A stretch of 64,000 bases of DNA from the NCBI GenBank assembly GCA_030704615.1, contig CM060734.1:55320042-55384041 (forward strand), given 5' to 3'. The position numbers and the translations under genes are program-made. Positions 21,582-33,700 of this stretch are shown one piece after another. The notes beneath the pieces were generated by a model that ran no database searches, was not told where the DNA came from, and saw nothing but the letters and a program-made list of their open reading frames with translations. The first letter of the stretch is position 1. Each line of letters begins with the position of its first letter. The DNA comes from Takakia lepidozioides. Its lineage: Eukaryota > Streptophyta > Takakiopsida > Takakiales > Takakiaceae.

Positions 21582-23839
21582 ATGGCGACAGGAGCAATCT
21601 CTGTTACGATGGGTGCGACGGGAAACGCTGCCTGGCCTTGTGAATCTAAGCTGGAATTACGCTCTTTAGGGCGGGTTGGTCGGACGGCAATGTATAGTGG
21701 GTCGTTGCCCGTCCCGCTTCGATGCTGTAACCGGGGTTCCACTGTGGTCTTCGCAAGCGGGGCGCCTGACAGCCTCCAGAGTATGAATTTGTTCGGGGGT
21801 AACAGGTATTGATCTACATTTTCATGCTTGTTACACCACCTCGTTCAGTTTGCGGTTCTAGGGACTTCTGTATCAAAATGATGCATTGGGAAGGTATGAT
21901 TTAGTCTTCGGCCTTGATTGGTAAAGGTATGTTTCTCGATCTACCGTCCTTTTATTCCTCCTGTCAGGACACAGCTCACAAATTATGCGAGTAGTCTCCA
22001 CTTCTTGGACATAATTTGTTGGTAAAACGTATCTCAATTTGGAAGTCGTTTAGAAAGAGAGAAAGAGAGGGGGTTAGAGCCTTTGGCAATGTAGCCAGGG
22101 TAGCTACAGCACTCCCGGAGCTTCACTTGATGGGTCTGGATTGCGAAGTAGTGTTAGCTCCTTAGGATGTGGCCATAAGGCTCTTGCTTCAAGTTTGAAG
22201 AATGGTAGCAGAATAAAAGGAAGTCGTGGTTCCACAAATTGTCCAAAACAGAGATGTATGGCTTATCGTCTCGAGTGTGTTATCTAGTTTGTTATCGACA
22301 ATAGCTTGATTATGAAGCCGGAAAATATTGTCTGAGCTTCCTTTCTTTTTTATATCATTTTTACCATTTCTTCTGTAATACCCCAAGTGAAGGTAGCTTT
22401 GCGACTCTTAACAGTTTTTCTTAATTGCGCGTTTTAAGAGGGTTCTGGGGTATGGTGTTGGGGGGTAAAGCTCACATCACTAGGATCAATGGGTGGTTGT
22501 TAACTGCAGCATGTCGGAAGCCTTTGAAATGGAAGAGAAAGTGCGGGACTATGAACTGGATCAGTATGGAGTTGTGAACAACGCCATCTACGCAAACTAT
22601 TGCCAGCATGGTTGGTCCATTTGCTTGTCTTTTCCCTTCCTTGGCCTCTTACAGGCTACACCCAAGGGTTGACACTGTGTTGGCTCTCAACTTCAAGTCA
22701 AAATAAAATGCTGGAGGGAGGGATTGTGCATTTCCTACATGGGGAGACTCTATTCTTACAGAGTACTGAATTGATATGAGGCAGGATTCCTGAGATTTGC
22801 AGATCTTTGCTGACCTGGAACACATGCCATGTGTGTGGTATTTGGCAGCCCGGCATGAATTGTGTGAAGCTGTAGGATTGAGCCCAGATCAAATTGCTCG
22901 AACTGGCAATGCCCTTGCTCTGTCCGAGATGTCGTTAAAGTATCTTGCACCTCTCAGAGTATGCATTCTTTGCCTTCCATAATTGTTTGGGCTGTATGGT
23001 GATACAGGACAGTAGTCTTGTCCTGTTGGTGTCCATACAGCTTGGCAGTTCAATTACTTGGTTGTGGTCAGTGTAACTATTAAAGAATGTAATAGGGGCT
23101 GATTATATGTGAGCTACCTCCAAATGTCATAGAGAAAAGGGAGATCTAAGCCAGGATGGTGGGCATGATGGGTACAGCCAGAGTGGTGATCGTTTTATAG
23201 TGACAGCAAGAATTACAGGATCATCAGCGGTGCGCCTCTTCTTTGAGCATCGAATATACAAGCTTCCTGACAGAGAGGTGGGTTTGTTATTGTTGAACCT
23301 CCAAGTTCGAGTGTTCACTGTGGGTTAGGAGATTAGTATGTTCCTCCCAGGATGTGGATGTTGAGATGGTGATCCAGAGGTTTGGGAGCACCTAGCTGCT
23401 TTTGGTTATTTAGGTTGAAATGAGGTAGCAGCTAGCACCAACTTCTGACTATTGGCTGCAAGTTTCCTACGGACCTCTTTGTTAACAATTCTGTAGTTTT
23501 TGAGCATGTGGTTTTTTTTTTTTTTTTTTTTTTCTTTGTGTATAATGCAAAGCATACATCCTGCTTGTAGTAATTGTACATATCATGGTTCCACTAGTCT
23601 GAATGTTCCAGTAGTCCAGGTTTACATGAAGGTAGTGGCCATGAGCATGCATGAAGGTAGAAAATTAGAGCATTTGAGCTGAGTGGGTGTGGTTTGTGCA
23701 GCCTGTACTCGAAGCAGCAGTCACTGTAGTATGCCTTGACAAAAAGTACAAGCCGACTCGCTTTCCTGCAGATTTCAAATCCAAGCTTACTCTTATGATG
23801 CGCAATGGCCACAAGGCTACGGCAAACAACCTGTTATGA
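21582..23839 (+). CDS. ALT-type plastid acyl-ACP thioesterase (single hotdog), LINE-derived C-terminus
   Basis: Five exons with closing phases: 21582-21805, 22510-22610, 22849-22958, 23182-23277, 23702-23839; 222 residues. Exon 1 codes for a Ser/Arg/Thr-rich, acid-poor leader ([19 protein letters not shown]...) typical of a chloroplast transit peptide. Exons 2-5 give one 4-HBT-type hotdog domain: [20 protein letters not shown] with the Asp of the DQYGVVNN signature, [52 protein letters not shown]. This matches the plant ALT family, known to hydrolyse acyl- or beta-ketoacyl-ACP in plastids. The last residues ([11 protein letters not shown]) and the stop come from a 40-bp LINE tail inserted at 23806. 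Without it the frame would continue from LMMR into KETTVLR and a TAA. The hotdog fold itself is complete, so the enzyme may still work. Confidence 0.85.
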
Positions 23840-23845
23840 GTACAT
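23806..23845 (+). mobile_element. 40-bp LINE 3'-end insertion in the thioesterase last exon
   Basis: The 40 bases match the LINE 3' terminus (GGCCACAAGGCTACGGCAAA ... TTATGAGTACAT). They are flanked by a perfect 15-bp direct repeat, TCTTATGATGCGCAA, at 23791-23805 and 23846-23860. This is an extremely 5'-truncated insertion of the family seen at 7.5, 18.5, 29.4 and 39.5 kb. Confidence 0.95.
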
Positions 23846-23860
23846 TCTTATGATGCGCAA

Positions 23861-24599
23861 AGAAACAACTGTATTGCGGTAATTTGAAGAGTCAGGCAAG
23901 GGGTAATAAACAAGCTTGATCCATATCAATGTTGGCTGCAAGCCATCTGATCTTAGGTAGAAATTGACTCTAGCAAAGCTGCAAGCAGACCGCTGTGAGC
24001 GTGCATGCAACAAACATGTCATGTTGCAACTCCAATTACATATGTTTATGATTGTCATACTCATCAGAGTGAATCGTTCCTAGCTGCTCCTGCTTATTAC
24101 AACTTCTCTCTGGCAACTCAGTACTCTTAACGAAGATGCACATGTAAGTGGAGGATGAGAAGCTGCTTATACTTTATCGTGGAACTGCCTTGATAAAACC
24201 CAATTGCTCTTACAGCGGGAGCTTGGGAAGAACTTCGTTGGAATGCTTAGTTGTATGGTACTTTTAGCTCCTGACATCAGTACGGAGCAGCATACTTTTA
24301 AACACTAATGTTTGAAGCTGCAGCTGGAATGATTACGAAACCTTTGGTTGTAAGACAAGGAGACCAAGCAGTTAAATCAGATGTTTATCTGTGGTCTCCG
24401 CATTTTTAGTACAGAAGTTGGTCAGCATGTTTTGGATGGGATGTGGCTTCTTTGTCGCAGCTGAAGCTCAGGGTCAAGCGAGCATGTTGAGGCAATGAGC
24501 TTTTTCCGTCAGTACAAGGTAATCTCACATGAATGTACGAATAGATAGTGCTGCCATTTTGTCTAGTTCCCTTGCAGGGAGTAGGATGGTTAATCAACT
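23861..24599. other. 3' flank of the thioesterase gene
   Basis: Presumed 3' UTR and intergenic DNA; the ancestral stop (TAA) lies at 23879-23881. No other gene seen. Confidence 0.4.
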
Positions 24600-25065
24600 G
24601 TCTTGAATAATAGGACTAAGGGTGACCAAGTGCAGTGGACGCGTGAGAAAACCCGAATTAGGGAACGTTCCATAGTGGATTATATCAATGAACAAAAAAT
24701 TATTTCCCCAGAGTGCCAGTGTGTTGATCGACAGAACTGATATTGGTACCTCTGACCACTTCCTGGTTTGGATTGAGATCAAAAGGTGTTTTTCCAACAC
24801 CAAGAGATCTGTGAAACGTTCGATTCAGAAGTGGCGCATAGAAAAATTGCATAATGAAGAGGTCAAGGCTGAGTATGTCCAGGCCTTGCAACATGCTCTC
24901 CTTGACTTTGTCCACTCGCTCCAAGACCTTAAGTCTTGCTCCGACAATGGAAGAATTAAAGTCGAAAGAGTAGTGGACTCTTGGGAGAGTTTTGTCTCCT
25001 CTGTGGCTGACAAGATCATTGGGAGGAAACTAGTTGTCTGTGGTAGAGCTGTTAAGGCCCAATGA
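24600..25065 (+). pseudogene. LINE endonuclease fragment
   Basis: Reads RSIVDYI in one frame and, after a frame change near 24690, SVLIDRTDIGTSDHFLVWIEIKRC. This is the end of an apurinic-type LINE endonuclease (SDH motif). It continues as an alpha-helical linker (SIQKWRIEKLHNEEVKAEYV). No RT follows. It may come from the same LINE family, but the parts do not overlap those of the other copies. Confidence 0.6.
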
Positions 25066-26063
25066 GATTAAAGTGTATATACTGCGCACCAGTCCAATAC
25101 CCAGACGGTGTGAATAATGAAGCGCTTATACGACTTGCAAAATGTTCTTGTCACGACCCAACAACAAACTAACGTATTGATGGAGGAGTTTAAACAAAAA
25201 AGACAATCAGTGACAATCAACGTTCTAAGACTGATTGCCTGTGGGTCAGATATATGTAAAATGTGACTAAGACGTGCAAGGTCAAGCCGTATAAAAGAAA
25301 TTGCGCAATTTGAGTGTTAGGAGGATGGATTTATCGAATGAAGATACACTTATCGTATCTATACATCAAGTGATTTGGATCGTGAACTATTCTTTCGATC
25401 ATTTCTACTCAACAATATATCAACATGGTTACAGACGTGGGAGAGGAAACAAAATTACAAAATGAGTTCACATTCACTATCAAACACATTAAGGGATGGA
25501 TTGCTCCAACAATTCATTGAGGCAATTGATGTTGCTACAACTGCCCAAATGATATTATCGAATTTGAAAGAACGAAGCAGTGATTATCATGAGGACCTCC
25601 GGCCAAACAAGAAGGCTAACAAGTTTCCATCGTAAAGCATTGCCAGAAATTTTGTTAGTATTTATTGTGCCGTTAAAAAGTAGAATTCATCGAAATGCAC
25701 CCCATCATCTCCATGGAGTGCATTCCAAAATGCAGAATGCACGGCCATTAGATTTTTTTAAAATTTTTGGGCTTTCTTTATGCAGGGTAATGCCCCTTGT
25801 GTGGTGCATTCCCTGATTTTCGGGCCTTCCCCTATTGGCATCATGCCCTTAAATCCGGGAATGCGGGTATTACCCCAGACAAAAAATATTTAAAATTCAA
25901 TATCTCCCAAACCGCAGGTTTGAAACCACCTGGATGCACCCCTATTTATCGAGGGCTTGCTTGTAGTATTAACGGAGATCTCAACAACAAACCATAACAA
26001 ACCAACAAAACAAAGCAAACCAACAAACTAACCTGCTGAATATATCGATTGTCATGTCCATTT

Positions 26064-26269
26064 CAATCCAAGGGTCTTCCATTTCCATGTGCACTATAAT
26101 TGGGTTTTTTATGCACTTCTCTTATTCATGTCCAAAGGTCTTGTGCAAAATACTGTCAATATACTTCAATCCAAGGGTCTTCCATTTCGATGTGCACAAT
26201 AATTGGGTTTTCTATGCACTTCTCTTATTCATTTCCAGAGGCCTTGTGCAAAATATACTGTCTCTGACT
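26064..26269. repeat. tandem duplication, period 103 bp
   Basis: CAATCCAAGGGTCTTCCATT occurs at 26064 and again at 26167. Both copies continue through AATTGGGTTTT.TATGCACTTC to CTTGTGCAAAATA, with a few substitutions. Confidence 0.9.
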
Positions 26270-27134
26270 CATGAAGCTAGAGGAGCTGCACGCGAGTCTC
26301 AGTTGCCTTTATTGGCGACAAGATCATTTTTACAACCAAATGGTTTACAACAGGTAAAATTTTCCAAAAGGCAACTCTCAATCCAGACATGGCCAGGATT
26401 GAAGAAGGGACACTGTTCAGAGATTTCTCCTCGGTCCCTACACTGAAAGGCGAGGTGGAGCTCGTATAGCCTGGAAATTCAAACCAAACTATCTCCCAAG
26501 TCAATAGCTGTGAGAGGAATCTGATTACACCGGAGACCCTACAGATTCATGTGGGGTCGCATTGGTATAGTAGCCTATCGCAGCTGTGAATCAATTGACT
26601 CCATCACGCATGACAAGCACCCTGAGCTTCTTGGAGCTAACAAAAGACAATCCTGGCAATGTGCCTCGTAATAAAAGTCTTATCAAATTTGGCTCCATGC
26701 TTGCCGCCTCCAGGAGCTGTTGCACTCTGGCAGGCTAGCATAAAAGTCCGGTATGCCAGGACTTCTTGTCCATATCTTCACTCATTATCCCAGGCCCTGC
26801 AAACCACCAAGCCGAGGTTTCATCAGCGATTGCAGATGGGGGACGTCAGATATAAGAAGCAACTTCTACCTCACTGTCACAAACCCGGATGTGCCGGTTG
26901 GGTATGTGATGCCATGTACTCCCTGCAGCAAAGCATCGCATCATCCACTTCCTGCACTTGTGCACTGCGTTCTAAACAGTGCAAACTAGTATGAAAGGGA
27001 CACCTGCTCATTCGTTTTCCGTTAAATAGGTCTTTGACCCATTAATCCACTTCTGAATCTTGGGAGGGAAAACAAAAACTCAAAATACTGCTAAAGAATT
27101 TTGCTGGGGGACACTGCATATATCCCAGGTTGCA

Positions 27135-27190
27135 TGGAGCCAAGACCTTATAATCAACTAACACAGTTGATTAAATAACCCTGGGCTCCA
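27135..27190. repeat. small fold-back sequence
   Basis: TGGAGCC...AATCAACT / AACAC / AGTTGATT...GGCTCCA form an imperfect stem of about 25 bp with a short loop. GGGGGGTAAAAAAACCCCCC (27203-27222) forms a second stem just downstream. Confidence 0.6.
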
Positions 27191-27827
27191 TCAGGGCAGA
27201 TCGGGGGGTAAAAAAACCCCCCTGGTGGCCTTTGCAGCATAAGTTTAGCAACATTTGGCTGGTTACATTGCCTTCCCACAACAAGAAGGAAAAAGCCCCA
27301 TCAAATACAGACATACTGTTGGCAACAGACGTGCGGAAGAATGAAACTCAAGCAAGAACTATACTGTGGATGCACAACGGAAACATGGAGATTTCCGAAT
27401 CCTGCTTGCTTGGCTGTGCATATACAGGTGCCCATGCTAGGAGCCCAAGACTATGGAGTAGAGTTGAGGTCATGCAAGTACTTCTAGACGAATCTATGAT
27501 AGATATTGAGTAAGACTGTATGAAGCCATCACACACTACCCAGGACAGTAGGCTGCCCTTCTATATGTGGACAAGAAGAACAAAAAGGGACCCCAAACCC
27601 ATGGGAGAACAATAATACTGACTGGCACTAACCACTATGAAAACTTCACTCCAAGCCACAAAACAAGCAAATGTCACACCGATACCACATGCATAATGAA
27701 CATAACAGCAAGTCCAGCCAATCCATTTTGACTTGAATAGACTCCTCAACAGAGGAAATCAACAGCAGCGCCAGCTGTTCTGGTAAAGGATCCAGAGGAC
27801 CAAACTACCCGGCGAGACAAGTAAAGA

Positions 27828-27898
27828 GGCTGCTCCCACACCATAGCCTAGGATTCGGTTGTGATTTATGCGGGTGCTCCCAAAACGTGGGAGCAGCC
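27828..27898. repeat. inverted repeat, 12-bp perfect arms
   Basis: GGCTGCTCCCAC (27828-27839) and GTGGGAGCAGCC (27887-27898) are exact reverse complements 47 bases apart; the inner sequence extends the pairing in part. Confidence 0.7.
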
Positions 27899-27909
27899 TA
27901 TACACACAA

Positions 27910-28545
27910 TCATGGAGGGTTCAACACCTTGTTGGTAATATCCAGAATACTTGCCTGTGAGTCAAATGTATTGGAGCAGCCAGAGAATGCCGGCTGAGCA
28001 CTTCTCCCTTCAAATCGCCAGTCACTTGGACTGCTGTGTTGCTGCACTGCTTCCTCCTGGCAAGATGCCTCTGCTAAGGGCACTGAACTCAGGTTCGTGT
28101 CTATCCAAGCCAACCTGTCAATGGAACTTGGACCCTGTTGGCCGGTATTTGCTTCACCAGCGAGAGCAACAGTATCCAGTTCTTGCCATGATGATGCGGA
28201 ACAGCTGCTGCTAGGTAGTGAGTTTAAGGCTGCCTCCTTCCCTGCGACTCCTCCAGAAGCTGAACCCCTTGCATCCCCTACTGCATTTCGCTCCAACAAA
28301 ATGCTGCCAACACATGTTTCCTTCCCCAGACGCTTGCAAGAGGACGGCAGACCAGAGTCTGATAAAGGCCTTTTTAAGCTCTTCTCTCTTTGGAGGGGCT
28401 CTGGCATGTTGATATCTTCATCGCACTCGACTGCTCGGATCACCACTTCTTTCTCCATGCTTTGTGCATCAGCATTCTTGACATATGAGCCTCCGTTCCC
28501 TGCAAATATTAGGGGAAACTCATGACCCAGAGTCAGAATAGTCAT
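27910..28545 (-). CDS. hypothetical protein, Ser-rich, low complexity
   Basis: Open from ATG 28545 for about 211 residues. It is rich in Ser, Glu and Ala, with no signal peptide or membrane segment. One basic-hydrophobic island reads EKSLKRPLSDSGLPSSCKRLGKE, which could be a nuclear targeting or binding segment. A donor-like AACAAG|GTGTTG near the end (about 27928) suggests that this may be one exon of a longer gene. I recognise no family. Confidence 0.4.
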   Translation of the reverse strand: MTILTLGHEFPLIFAGNGGSYVKNADAQSMEKEVVIRAVECDEDINMPEPLQREKSLKRPLSDSGLPSSCKRLGKETCVGSILLERNAVGDARGSASGGVAGKEAALNSLPSSSCSASSWQELDTVALAGEANTGQQGPSSIDRLAWIDTNLSSVPLAEASCQEEAVQQHSSPSDWRFEGRSAQPAFSGCSNTFDSQASILDITNKVLNPP

Positions 28546-28852
28546 CCTTCAGAGGACAGATCTGTAAGGAAGAATGAAAGACAACTGCTGGCAGATCGCT
28601 GCTTTGTCATGTGAAAATCACAAAGGATTACATGAAGGCTCAAAATGGGCCATGTAATCGTACTGCATCCATGACTTACTGATGGATAGGACAAGGTTAC
28701 CATGATACTGAAGAAAATATGCTCCAATAGCACGCTTCACATACATGACTGCAATAGCAATGAGCATTACACAGGACTTACCAAGCACATTGCATTAGCT
28801 TGCACTAATAGGGGTCCAATCTTGGTACACCTACGTATAGAAGGACTAACTA

Positions 28853-28968
28853 ATCAAAATAGAACCATTTTACCTTTAACTTAAATGAGAGTGGATAAAA
28901 GGAGTTACTTATCAAAATAGAACCCTTTTACTCTTGACTTAAATTAGACTGGATAAATGGAGTCAACT
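28853..28968. repeat. tandem duplication, period 58 bp
   Basis: ATCAAAATAGAACCATTTTA at 28853 and ATCAAAATAGAACCCTTTTA at 28911, each followed by a similar block ending GGATAAA.GGAGT. Confidence 0.8.
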
Positions 28969-29328
28969 TCAAAAAGACCCATCAAGTAAAGAGCTTTCCA
29001 AGTATAGTTTGATGAGCTAGACATGCTAGACCTCCAAACACTCTTTAGTGATCCCTCTTGGCTGGTGGAAAGATCTGTCTAAGATCTGCCTATCATACCC
29101 TGCGTAGTGGTCCAAGTATGGAATCACCAGAACTAAGTGCTACACTTCCTGGATAATGAAAAAAGATTGTTTTGGATCTAGCTCCAAAAGCATATCCATT
29201 TCTGCGGTAACGAATGAGAGCTTCATACAGCTTCAGTCCCATCAAGACGAATACCAGCCAAACTACACACTACCCAACAGAGCGAAGAGAATTTTGGCCT
29301 ACTGCCAGCATGCTCTCTCTCTCTCTCT

Positions 29329-29411
29329 GAACAGCAAACAGAAGCCACAAGGCTACAAGGCTACGGGTCAATGGCCACAAGGCTACGGCAAACAACGTCT
29401 TAATAGTACAA
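29329..29411 (+). mobile_element. LINE copy 3, internally deleted tail
   Basis: Starts with GAACAGCAAACAGAAG directly after a CT run (about 29311-29328), jumps to CCACAAGGCTACAAGGCTAC, and ends ...AACAACGTCTTAATAGTACAAT. Confidence 0.8.
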
Positions 29412-29847
29412 TCTGAACAGCAAACAGAAGCAGAGAGGAAAGGGAGAGTGCAATTGCCCGTTGTGTGGGCAATCTGAAGACAGTATTCATTTTCTGATAC
29501 ACTGTCCGGGGTTCTCTCACCAAAGAGACGCTCTCTTCAAATCTATCAAGGGAATTGTGCCTGTACCCCTGTTTACCAACTTTGAAAGTCTCGGGGCCGA
29601 GCCAAAAGCCCAGGCCCTCCTGAGGCCTAGTTTTTGGGCAAATCACACACAGCAGATTGATGCTTGTGTGAAGGGATTTCTAGAGGATATCTGGAAAACC
29701 CGGATTAATTCTATATATGAAGGTAAGTCTTACTACCAACGTCAGCCCCTGACAGAGGTAGGTTCTGTCCCTTTTGTTCCCGCTTAAACTGGGCGCGGGG
29801 TCAATGGCCACAAGGCTACGGCAAACAACGTCTTATGAGTACAATCT
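29412..29847 (+). mobile_element. LINE copy 4, 3' tail
   Basis: Starts again at GAACAGCAAACAGAAG and runs through the Cys-His segment (CGQSEDSIHFLIHCPGF, open 29461-29787) to GTCTTATGAGTACAAT. It abuts copies 3 and 5 head-to-tail. Confidence 0.9.
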
Positions 29848-30349
29848 CTCTGACATGGGGGAGGACATCTTGGATGACCTCAAGGGTCTACCCACTCTCG
29901 GCACTAGACTGAAATTTAAACTCAGGGCAGGAAGCCTACCTTTGAACAGCAAACAGAAGCATAGAGGAAGGGGAGAGTGCAATTGCCCATTGTGTGGGCA
30001 ATCTGAAGACAGTATTCATTTTCTGATACACTGTCCGGGGTTCTCTCACCAAAGAGACGCTCTCTTCAAATCTATCAAGGGAATTGTGCCTGTACCCCTG
30101 TTTACCAACTTTGAAAGTCTCGAGGCTGAGACAAAAGCCCAGGCCCTCCTGAGGCCTAGTTTTTGGGCAAATCACACACAGCAGATTGATGCTTATGTGA
30201 AGGGATTTCTAGAGGATATCTGGAAAACCCGGATTAATTCTATATATGAAGGTAAGTCTTACTACCAACGTCAGCATTGTTTCCGCTCAAACTGGGCGCG
30301 GGGTCAATGGCCACAAGGCTACGGCAAACAACGTCTTATGAGTACAATC
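29848..30349 (+). mobile_element. LINE copy 5, 3' tail
   Basis: Starts at TGACATGGGGGAGGACATC and codes for DMGEDILDDLKGLPTLGTRL, then the Cys-His segment. It lacks about 30 bp around the CCCTGACAGAGGTAGG part found in the other copies and ends GTCTTATGAGTACAAT before CTCTGCC. Confidence 0.9.
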
Positions 30350-30756
30350 TCTGCCACAGACTAACCGAACACTAGTAGTTTGACCTGTCTGACAAATCTC
30401 ATATAGTGGGTCAAAAGTATGTTCATAATATGTAAGGTGCTACACTTCCATGATGATCAACAATAATTGTTTTGGGCCTAACTCAAAAAGTATGCACATG
30501 CTGTAAAGAGCGATAGTTTTTTTTCCGAAAAACAGCAATAATGTTGAAACTATACACTCTCCCAATGAAGGGAGAAAACTTGGGGATAGTAATGTGCTGA
30601 TCTCCTCCCTAATGAATGCACAAATGATTGAGATCAGCGTTTGATGACAAGCCAAGTCCCTTATAAGACAGCAGCATGAGTCAAACCGTTCCTTTAAAGG
30701 GCCCTGATACCTTCATGCCTACGCACCCAAACAAAACATATATCAATCTCTTGCCC
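30350..30756. other. intergenic, downstream of the Ariadne gene
   Basis: No coding signal seen; expected to include the 3' UTR of the minus-strand gene. Confidence 0.4.
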
Positions 30757-33700
30757 TCACTTCATTGATCCTTGTCTTGACCCCTTATTAACCATCTTTG
30801 ATGGTGTCTGCAAATCACCACAACACACCGCACCAAACCAGGCTAACTGGCTACTCACCACATAATCTTGGCTATCTTCCTCCACTGTAAAGCTTGAACC
30901 TGTTTCTACACATTTACCATCACCTTGATATGTTACACTCATACCCGACATAGAGAGAACAAATCCATCAACTCACCATTTGCTACAGGAGGGCAGGCTT
31001 TCATAGTCCTCGACTCATGTTCCTCATCTTGTTGAAGAGGTACAACTTTCTGATTGGCCCTTTCAGGAATTATGTCAGTGATCTCAGAAGCTCTCTCTGC
31101 ACCTTGTGTCTTGTATGGGGCAATGTGATGTGTTGTTAGCTGCAGCGAACCCAGCAAGTCATTCTCTATAACTTCATACCTGCAAGGACAACTAAACATC
31201 AGTGCTCAAGGAACTGGGTCTACAAGTGATGATACTTCACTCTTATCTCACCACTACAAATTCCATACATGTCAAGAGGCAAATTGGACAACTTGCTAAA
31301 TGCACTGAGCACATGATCTCACACAGACACTTAGTCCAGAGAGAAAGGAAGAGGTGGAAAATAAAGGTGAGTGGGAGAGAAACTGTACATTCGTCTGCAA
31401 AGTGTGTCTGTAAGCGCAGTGAGGTTGATAACTTCCATGCGCATTTCCCTTACGTGGCTGTCATCAGTGTGCAGCTCCAAAGGAGTCTCCACCAGCTTTG
31501 ACAGACGTTCCACTGTTTCCTCTAACTGCTGTTGCTGGTCTTCAAAAAGGTTTTGGTTGATGACATTCTGCTCCACTGAGATATCATCCTTGAACAGATC
31601 ATTACCAAACATGAAATATGCTAAGGCAAAGGAATATGAAAGGGCTCGTCGTGCCCTAAACAGTCTTTGCAAGCCATTTGTGAGCCAACTGTAATCTTTG
31701 ACGAGATATTCACTAGCTTCTAGTGCGGTGATCTTGGCCTGGACTACCTCTCGTTGCTTTTCCTCAAACTTCAGGGAGTCCATATGCCCTTTCCAACGTG
31801 AGTGATAGTGAATATAACGCTTTAAGTCACGCTGCGCTCTTGCAGCTTCTTTTTCTTTCTCTTCCTTGAAGCGGCCACAGCTGTGTCCCTCAATGCTATT
31901 CCAGTTGTGTTCTCGGCCTGTTGCCGCGCCACAAAGCCAACTGCAAACCCCATGCAACACGTTGAGGCATGAGAGTCTAATATTTTTGTTTCACATACAG
32001 ATTTCAGCATACGGTTTTGTACAGACTGACCTAAGGCAGGTATGTACCATGAGTGAACTATCCAAGGAACCAACATTTAAGGAAAAAAAAATCAGTAAAA
32101 GAGCTGCACCTATTGCAATGCCAAGCACACATTACTTGGCAAGGGGAGAGCTTACACTGTTTGTAACGAACCCTAATATCCAGCAGTGGTCCCTATATAA
32201 CACACACCTCCGTTGGCATTGGAGCAAGGAAGGGGCTTGTTTCCCCCCCTTGTTACATAACTTTTTTGCAATAAATTGAGAAAAGGTAAAGAAAAGGAAG
32301 GGGAAAGAAGAGTTTCAGTTGGGGGGAGGTCTACCAGAAAGCCTGGCCACAAATGCAGCCCACCAGATTGCAACCTCCATTCTTTTCCACTGGTTTGTGA
32401 CATTTTGGACAAGGCTTAGTGTGGACAGTGAGCCAGTTGACCGTCTCTGATTCATCTTTGCACTTCTTGTCCCACAGTGTCCACATGAGACATGAGCATG
32501 GTGAGTGGGGCTCTGCCATGCAGTTGAAGCAAAACTGCTGCCCACAAATACACTCAATTTCACAGTAGGGCTCGCCTTCCACTCGGATTGCATTTCCACA
32601 GTGAGGGATGCTAGGGCACCATTTCACTTTGGCATTGTCTTCTATATATGATTCCAACAAGAAACGTTCATAGCGTTCCACTGATTCAGGATCTTGAGCA
32701 CCAACCAGCCTCCGAACTTTATCCTCATCACAAATTGCACCACACTGGTGCTCCATACATGTCACTCGCCGGCTCTGGCCCTCCTTGATTTTGATGATGA
32801 AGTATTGTGTCCAGCCTGAGTAGTCCCCCCATTTTCCAAACATCAGACTCTCACCTCAATAAAGAACAAAGCTTGGAAGCACCCTGCAAGAAAGCTTAAG
32901 CAACATGACAGCCTTGCTAAGGATATCCACCTCTTCAGTTTTCAAGAAAGCATTAGTGTACTCATAATTACCAAAAGCCAATTACCAATACCCATAACAA
33001 TATACAAATGTCATATGAAGCTTGCACATACATTCATCACAGAAGGTGTGCCCACAATCCATTTGGGTGGCCTCAATCTGGCGGACATCATCAAGGCACG
33101 TTCCACATCTGACAAAAGGACCAGAGATGCAAATCGTGGGTCGGCTGGAACTGTCGTCTGGTGGTGGCAATCCTGCCTCCAGAAAAATTTGATTTGTTCC
33201 TTTCTCTGCAAGCTTACCAAATAAACTCTCCACATCCCAGCGGTGATGTATAAGCAATGTGCGTGCATGCCGTTGTCGTATTGCCAGGAAATCCGCAACC
33301 TTCCGCAGATCCTCACCCTGTACATGTTTCAGGATACCATATTGTGGCATAACAACTCAGAAACATGTGGAAGATAGTAAAGTAACCCATTCAGACCCCA
33401 AACAGTGTGAGAATGGCTCACTAGGATGTCTGCTTCAGGAGAAGCAGAAAACTCCATTAAAGCCGTAGCTTTTATTTGGAAATATTTTATCTTCCTTTCA
33501 AAGGCTGGCCATAAGTCACACCAAAATGTACAAGTGGTGGAAGTTCTCTCTCTCAAAGACCTACAGACATGCAATCCTGATTTAATTTCTGAAATAATCT
33601 GAAGCTGCAGTGCAGGAATGGCGTAGCCTGAGATGGCAAAGAAAGACAAACCTGGGCGGTGAGAAGAGATGCTTTAGTAATGACCTGCCAAAACCGTTCT

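Larger units (their letters stand above)
25066..27909. other. gene-poor region with small duplications and hairpins
   Basis: No gene recognised. Short open frames (e.g. 25375-25635, 26659-26994, 27232-27513, all plus) have no family signature. Contains a 103-bp tandem duplication (26064-26269) and inverted repeats at 27135-27190, 27203-27222 and 27828-27898. Confidence 0.4.
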
